Assembly: GCA_964481195.1 (NCBI GenBank)
Contig: CAYZTB010000006.1
Span: forward strand, 1 to 64,000
Length of the DNA stretch: 64,000 nt
Source of the DNA: Palsa-948 sp964481195
GTDB taxonomy: Bacteria > Bacteroidota > Bacteroidia > Palsa-948
Direction: 5' to 3'
Of the stretch, positions 60,475-64,000 are shown piece by piece (the stretch's first letter is position 1; each line of letters opens with the position of its first letter). The translations under genes were made by a program, and so were the position numbers. The notes beneath the pieces are model-generated. The model had not been told where the DNA came from, made no database searches, and saw only the letters and a list, made by a program, of their open reading frames with translations.

Positions 60475-63024
60475 GTGAAAATTGAAAATATAAAATATAA
60501 TCTCTTAATTTTCTTTACTGGCTTACTGCTACTTGCTCCTCCTTTTCTTTTTTCACAGGAGACAAAAATTATTGGTAGAGTGTACGATGCTGTTACACGA
60601 GAACCTTTGCCTTTTGTAAATATTAAATATTCAAGTGGTAAGCCCTTCACTACTACGGATGTAGATGGTAATTTTGTTTTAACAACGTTAATTCCTAGCG
60701 ATAGTATCAGTGTTTCTTATATTGGTTATAAAACAAAAAAAATTGCTGTTAAGAAACTGGTTACTTCAACTATTAATATCTACATAGAAGTTGATCAATA
60801 TACCTTAGGTGAGGTAGTAATTCTTCCGGGAGAAAATCCTGCGCATCGTATTCTTAGAAAGGTGATAAAAAATAAGGATAATAACGACAAGGAAAAGCTT
60901 TCAGCATTTGAATATGAAGTGTATAATAAGATTGAATTTGATATGAATAATATTCCGCCTCAATGGAAAGAGAAGAAACTATTAAAGCCAATCAAATTTG
61001 TATTTGACTACATTGACAGTACGAGTGTAACAGAAAAACCTTATCTGCCCTTGCTGTTATCTGAATCTATTTCTCAATATTACTTCAGAACAAGCCCTAG
61101 ATTTAAAAAAGAAATTATCAAGGCTAGCAAAGTATCTGGTATGCAAGACAAAAGCGTTTCTCAATTTATGGGAGAAATGTATCAGAATGTAAATATTTAC
61201 GATAATAATATTTTAGTATTTGGTAAACAATTTCCCAGTCCTATATCAGACAATGCACTTAATTATTATAAATTTTATTTGATTGACAGTGTATTTGTTG
61301 GAAATAGTCGTTGTTATCATTTGCAATTCAAACCTAGGCGCAAACAGGAATTTGCTTTTTCTGGAAACATGTGGGTGGCAGATACCACTTTTGCGGTGAA
61401 GAGGTTAGAGATGAGTATTCCTTCTGAAGTAAATTTAAATTTTGTAAAAGCTCTAAATGTGATACAAGAGTACTCTTTTGTCCCCAACGAAAAGGATACT
61501 GCATTAGGTAATTGGATGTTAAGCCGAGATAGGTTAGTAGTTGATTTTAAAATTGACGATAATAGAAAAAAGCCCAAACAAGTTGGATTTTATGGAAGAA
61601 AAACTACTTCATATAAAAACTTTGTTTTAAATAAACCAAGAGATGCCGAGTTCTTTAATCGAATGGATAATTTATCTGTAGAGGACAGCGCATCAGTAAA
61701 AGATGAAAAATACTGGGCAAGCGCAAGGCATGATACGCTTTCAAGAAATGAAAAACAGATTTATAAAATGGTGGATTCTATCAAGACTATGCCCATTTAC
61801 AAAGCGTGGTATAATTGGATATATATATTTGTTACAGGATACAAAGAGGTTGGGATTTTCGAATTAGGTCCGTACTATAAAACATATAGCTTTAATCAAG
61901 TTGAAGGACATCGTTTGCGAGCAGGATTTAGAACATCCGATAAGTTTAGCAAAAACATGGAGTTTAGTGGCTATGGTGCTTATGGTTTAACCGATGAAAA
62001 ATTTAAATATAATCTTGCGTTTAAATCATTTATAACTAAAAATCCCAGACAGATAGTTTATCTCGATTATAAAGATGATCTTGAAATATTAGGGCAAAGT
62101 GCTAATGCATTTAGCAATGATAATATCTTGGCTACTGCTTTTCGTAGAACACCTTTAAATAACATGACCAGTGTTCAACAAGCAAAAGTTGGATATGAAT
62201 ACGAGCCTTTCCAAGGATTTAACACAAAGCTGTTTTTGGTAAACAGAATAATGTCTCCTAAAGGAATACAGCGATATGACTACTTAGATAATAACTTAGA
62301 TACTGTCTCTTTAGGAAATATTATTTCATCCGAAGTTCGAGCATTTCTTCGATTTGCGTTTGATGAGAAATATATTTCTTACACGTTTACAAGAACAAGT
62401 ACTGGTACCAGATATCCAGTGCTTTCACTTTACTATGCTTACGGTGGCAAAGGTATTTTAGGAAGCGATTATGAGTATCATAAAGTGACATTTAATTTAA
62501 GCGACCGTTTTCGAATTATGCCTTTATTAGGATATACAGACTATATTATCGAGGCTGGAAAAGTATTTGGTAAAGTTCCTTTCCCGCTTTTAGAATTACA
62601 TGGAGGAAATCAAACGGTTATTTATGATCCCTACGCATTTAATATGATGAATTTTTTTGAATTTGGTAGCGATCAATATTTGACAGTGCAAGCATTTCAC
62701 CATTTTGATGGATTTTTTCTGAATCATATTCCTATCATGCGTAAGCTTAAATGGCGTGAAGTGATTACAGCAAAAGCATTAATTGGCAGTGTAGAAAAGA
62801 AAAATGAAAATCTGTTAATATTTCCTGCCACTTTAAGTAATATCAACAAAGGACCATACTATGAAGTGAGTGCCGGGATTGAAAATATATTTAAGGTTTT
62901 TAGAATCGATGCCTTGTGGAGGCTTTCATACATTGATTCTGCCTACGAATTAGCGTATAAAGCTAAGGGAGGCGGTAGTATCCCTAAGTTTGGAATCCGT
63001 TGGAGTATGCAAGTGACTTTTTAG
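60475..63024 (+). CDS. DUF5686 outer-membrane protein with carboxypeptidase-regulatory-like domain
   Basis: 849 residues from the GTG at 60475, 7 bases after the tatC stop. The frame is open further 5' inside tatC, where ATG codons at 60340 and 60439 exist, but these give implausible leaders. Signal peptide ends at LLAPPFLFSQ. A carboxypeptidase-regulatory-like beta domain (KIIGRVYDAVTREPLPFVNI, about 25-110) is followed by the DUF5686 region (about 125-840), which is rich in barrel-like strands. The protein is probably in the outer membrane; the function is unknown. It ends in IRWSMQVTF, a C-terminal Phe typical of barrels. It precedes lptB by 53 bases. Confidence 0.87.
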   Translation: MKIENIKYNLLIFFTGLLLLAPPFLFSQETKIIGRVYDAVTREPLPFVNIKYSSGKPFTTTDVDGNFVLTTLIPSDSISVSYIGYKTKKIAVKKLVTSTINIYIEVDQYTLGEVVILPGENPAHRILRKVIKNKDNNDKEKLSAFEYEVYNKIEFDMNNIPPQWKEKKLLKPIKFVFDYIDSTSVTEKPYLPLLLSESISQYYFRTSPRFKKEIIKASKVSGMQDKSVSQFMGEMYQNVNIYDNNILVFGKQFPSPISDNALNYYKFYLIDSVFVGNSRCYHLQFKPRRKQEFAFSGNMWVADTTFAVKRLEMSIPSEVNLNFVKALNVIQEYSFVPNEKDTALGNWMLSRDRLVVDFKIDDNRKKPKQVGFYGRKTTSYKNFVLNKPRDAEFFNRMDNLSVEDSASVKDEKYWASARHDTLSRNEKQIYKMVDSIKTMPIYKAWYNWIYIFVTGYKEVGIFELGPYYKTYSFNQVEGHRLRAGFRTSDKFSKNMEFSGYGAYGLTDEKFKYNLAFKSFITKNPRQIVYLDYKDDLEILGQSANAFSNDNILATAFRRTPLNNMTSVQQAKVGYEYEPFQGFNTKLFLVNRIMSPKGIQRYDYLDNNLDTVSLGNIISSEVRAFLRFAFDEKYISYTFTRTSTGTRYPVLSLYYAYGGKGILGSDYEYHKVTFNLSDRFRIMPLLGYTDYIIEAGKVFGKVPFPLLELHGGNQTVIYDPYAFNMMNFFEFGSDQYLTVQAFHHFDGFFLNHIPIMRKLKWREVITAKALIGSVEKKNENLLIFPATLSNINKGPYYEVSAGIENIFKVFRIDALWRLSYIDSAYELAYKAKGGGSIPKFGIRWSMQVTF

Positions 63025-63056
63025 TTGTATAAGGCAAGTGTAAATTTGTATTTTCG
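63025..63056 (+). promoter_or_regulatory. Candidate promoter of lptB
   Basis: TTG at 63025-63027 and TATTTTCG at 63049-63056, 21-base spacer. The start codon lies 21 bases beyond. The TTG is directly after the stop codon of the preceding gene. Confidence 0.45.
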
Positions 63057-63077
63057 TATAGCATATATTATAAGCAT

Positions 63078-63800
63078 ATGATATTAAGAACAGATAATTT
63101 AATTAAGAAATACAAGTCTCGCATTGTAGTAAATAAAGTTTCTGTTGAAGTGAAACAAGGTGAGATTGTTGGTTTGCTTGGTCCAAATGGAGCAGGGAAG
63201 ACCACTACTTTTTACATGACTGTTGGATTGATAAAACCAAATGAAGGTTCTATTTTTTTAGAAGATAAAGACATAACTGCTGAGCCCATGTATAAGCGCG
63301 CTCAATTAGGAATTGGTTATTTACCACAAGAAGCTTCGGTATTTAGAAAACTTTCTGTTGAAGATAACATCAAAGCAATCCTTGAAATGACAAAGTTGAA
63401 TAAGCAAGAACAAAGTGCAAAATTGGAAAGTTTACTTGATGAGTTTGGGCTAAATAAAATTAGAAAGAGCAATGGCGATGTTCTTTCGGGTGGAGAGAGA
63501 AGAAGAACAGAAATTGCTCGTTGTTTAGCAACCGACCCGGGTTTTATTTTGTTAGACGAACCTTTTGCTGGGATCGATCCAATTGCGGTTGAGGATATTC
63601 AGCAAATAATTCGCAAGCTAAAAGAAAAAAATATTGGAATTCTAATAACGGATCATAACGTTCACGAAACGCTCACTATTACTGATCGCGCTTATTTACT
63701 TTTTGAAGGCAGTATTCTTAAATCAGGAACTGCTCAGGAACTTGCTGATGATGAGCAAGTTAGAAAGGTGTATTTAGGTAAGAATTTTGAGTTGAGGTAA
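63078..63800 (+). CDS. lptB: LPS export ABC transporter ATP-binding protein
   Basis: 240 residues, cytoplasmic ATPase of the LptBFG complex that extracts lipopolysaccharide from the inner membrane. Walker A GPNGAGKTTTFYM near residue 35, Q-loop GYLPQEASVFRKLS near 82, signature LSGGERRRTEIARCLA near 135, Walker B FILLDEPFAGIDPIAVEDI near 157 and switch His in ITDHNVHET. The IDPIAVEDIQ phrase and the tail YLGKNFELR are specific for LptB. LptF and LptG are not in the window. It ends directly against the convergent mutS stop codon, with no spacer. Confidence 0.96.
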   Translation: MILRTDNLIKKYKSRIVVNKVSVEVKQGEIVGLLGPNGAGKTTTFYMTVGLIKPNEGSIFLEDKDITAEPMYKRAQLGIGYLPQEASVFRKLSVEDNIKAILEMTKLNKQEQSAKLESLLDEFGLNKIRKSNGDVLSGGERRRTEIARCLATDPGFILLDEPFAGIDPIAVEDIQQIIRKLKEKNIGILITDHNVHETLTITDRAYLLFEGSILKSGTAQELADDEQVRKVYLGKNFELR

Positions 63801-64000
63801 TTAACCTCCAATCAGTTTTTTAATCTCATTCAATTTCATTAACGCCTCAACTGGGGTAAGGGTATTAATGTCCGTTTTAAGAATATCATCTTTTATCTGA
63901 GATAATACAGGGTCGTCTAATTGGAAGAAGGAGAGCTGCATTGCTCCCTCTGACTCCCCCAAAGGGGGAGAGCTTGAGCGAGTAGCTTGGCTTCCACTCG
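63801..64000 (-). CDS. mutS: DNA mismatch repair protein MutS, C-terminal end (partial)
   Basis: The last 65 codons of a minus-strand gene that continues beyond the right edge. The end reads MQLSFFQLDDPVLSQIKDD and LTPVEALMKLNEIKKLI, which is the typical MutS C-terminal clamp/dimerisation tail (SFFQLDDP..., NLTPVEAL, LNEIKK). The preceding 18 residues, SGSQATRSSSPPLGESEG, look unlike MutS and are encoded by a palindromic element (63954-63970) inserted in frame. The stop at 63801-63803 touches the lptB stop. Confidence 0.85.
   Translation of the reverse strand, partial: SGSQATRSSSPPLGESEGAMQLSFFQLDDPVLSQIKDDILKTDINTLTPVEALMKLNEIKKLIGG
63954..63970. repeat. REP-like palindrome inserted in the mutS tail
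   Basis: CTCCCCC-AAA-GGGGGAG, a perfect 7-base stem with a 3-base loop, within GC-rich sequence (about 63943-63985) that contrasts with the AT-rich surroundings. It is flanked by GCTCCCTCTGA on one side and GAGCTTGAGCGAG on the other. Similar CCC/GGG palindromes occur as dispersed repeats in Bacteroidota genomes (from memory). Confidence 0.6.

Noticed and set aside
1..64000. Mobile elements, CRISPR, restriction or defence systems, rRNA, tRNA, riboswitches
   Set aside because: No transposase, integrase, recognisable repeat-spacer array, RNA gene or conserved riboswitch was seen on either strand by reading.

Overview
The window is chromosomal DNA from a member of the Bacteroidota, AT-rich by eye. 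The evidence is as follows. Two proteins carry C-terminal type IX secretion (T9SS) sorting domains. There are several Bacteroidota-restricted families (DUF6089, DUF5686, DUF4159, DUF6340, bacterial GH3, OMP_b-brl_3 receptor, HhH-plus-barrel protein). Shine-Dalgarno signals are weak or absent, and the -7 promoter boxes are of the TAnnTTTG type. I cannot place it below phylum. No rRNA, tRNA, CRISPR array, insertion sequence or prophage was seen. No gene-free gap exceeds 300 bases, and most of the window is housekeeping and cell-envelope genes in long co-directional runs.

Layout. 1-196: degraded end of a pyruvate carboxylase. 297-3829: M61 peptidase, dihydrolipoyl dehydrogenase and a small orphan protein. 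3870-9154 (minus): PadR regulator, PspC-domain protein, two small membrane proteins and an outer-membrane receptor. 9338-14755: TerC, UbiA-type prenyltransferase, TrmH-family methyltransferase, a secreted subtilase and a secreted unknown. 14804-19545 (minus): cation antiporter, ribosome hibernation factor, APC permease and NhaD antiporter. 19699-21291: GNAT-nitrilase fusion. 21399-25748 (minus): two-component system followed by a small conserved protein, a membrane-anchored coiled-coil protein and the tail of a glycosyltransferase. 26019-31198: ClC channel, TPR/PD40/SPOR-like protein and a secreted Kelch protein. 31382-36010: EttA, HisS and HutH. 36067-46855 (minus): a run of eleven kilobases with GH3, beta-propeller, deoxynucleoside kinase, WecA-like transferase, lytic transglycosylase, UvrA, LOG protein, DUF4159 and DUF6340. 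46973-49181: DUF2797 and a GT39 transferase. 49186-55301 (minus): PdxJ, PorV/PorQ-like protein, ABC-F, HhH-barrel protein and HAD protein. 55493-63800 (plus): CBS-ACT protein, Omp85 protein, NAD kinase, DUF6089, TatC, DUF5686 and LptB. 63801-64000: C-terminus of MutS.

The most unusual signal is regulatory. Three non-coding stretches of the two-component locus (25792-25818, 23633-23670, 23262-23299) carry xTTAA direct repeats with an exact 11-base period, three or four copies each. They lie 43, 43 and 56 bases upstream of the start codons of the response regulator, the 95-residue protein and the coiled-coil protein. This is the geometry expected for tandem binding of an OmpR/PhoB-family regulator. 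It suggests an autoregulated envelope-sensing unit whose outputs are two uncharacterised proteins. Other points to check are a palindromic divergent promoter at 11004-11060, a palindromic element inserted in frame in the MutS tail, an 11-base inverted repeat around the padR promoter, and two gene remnants.
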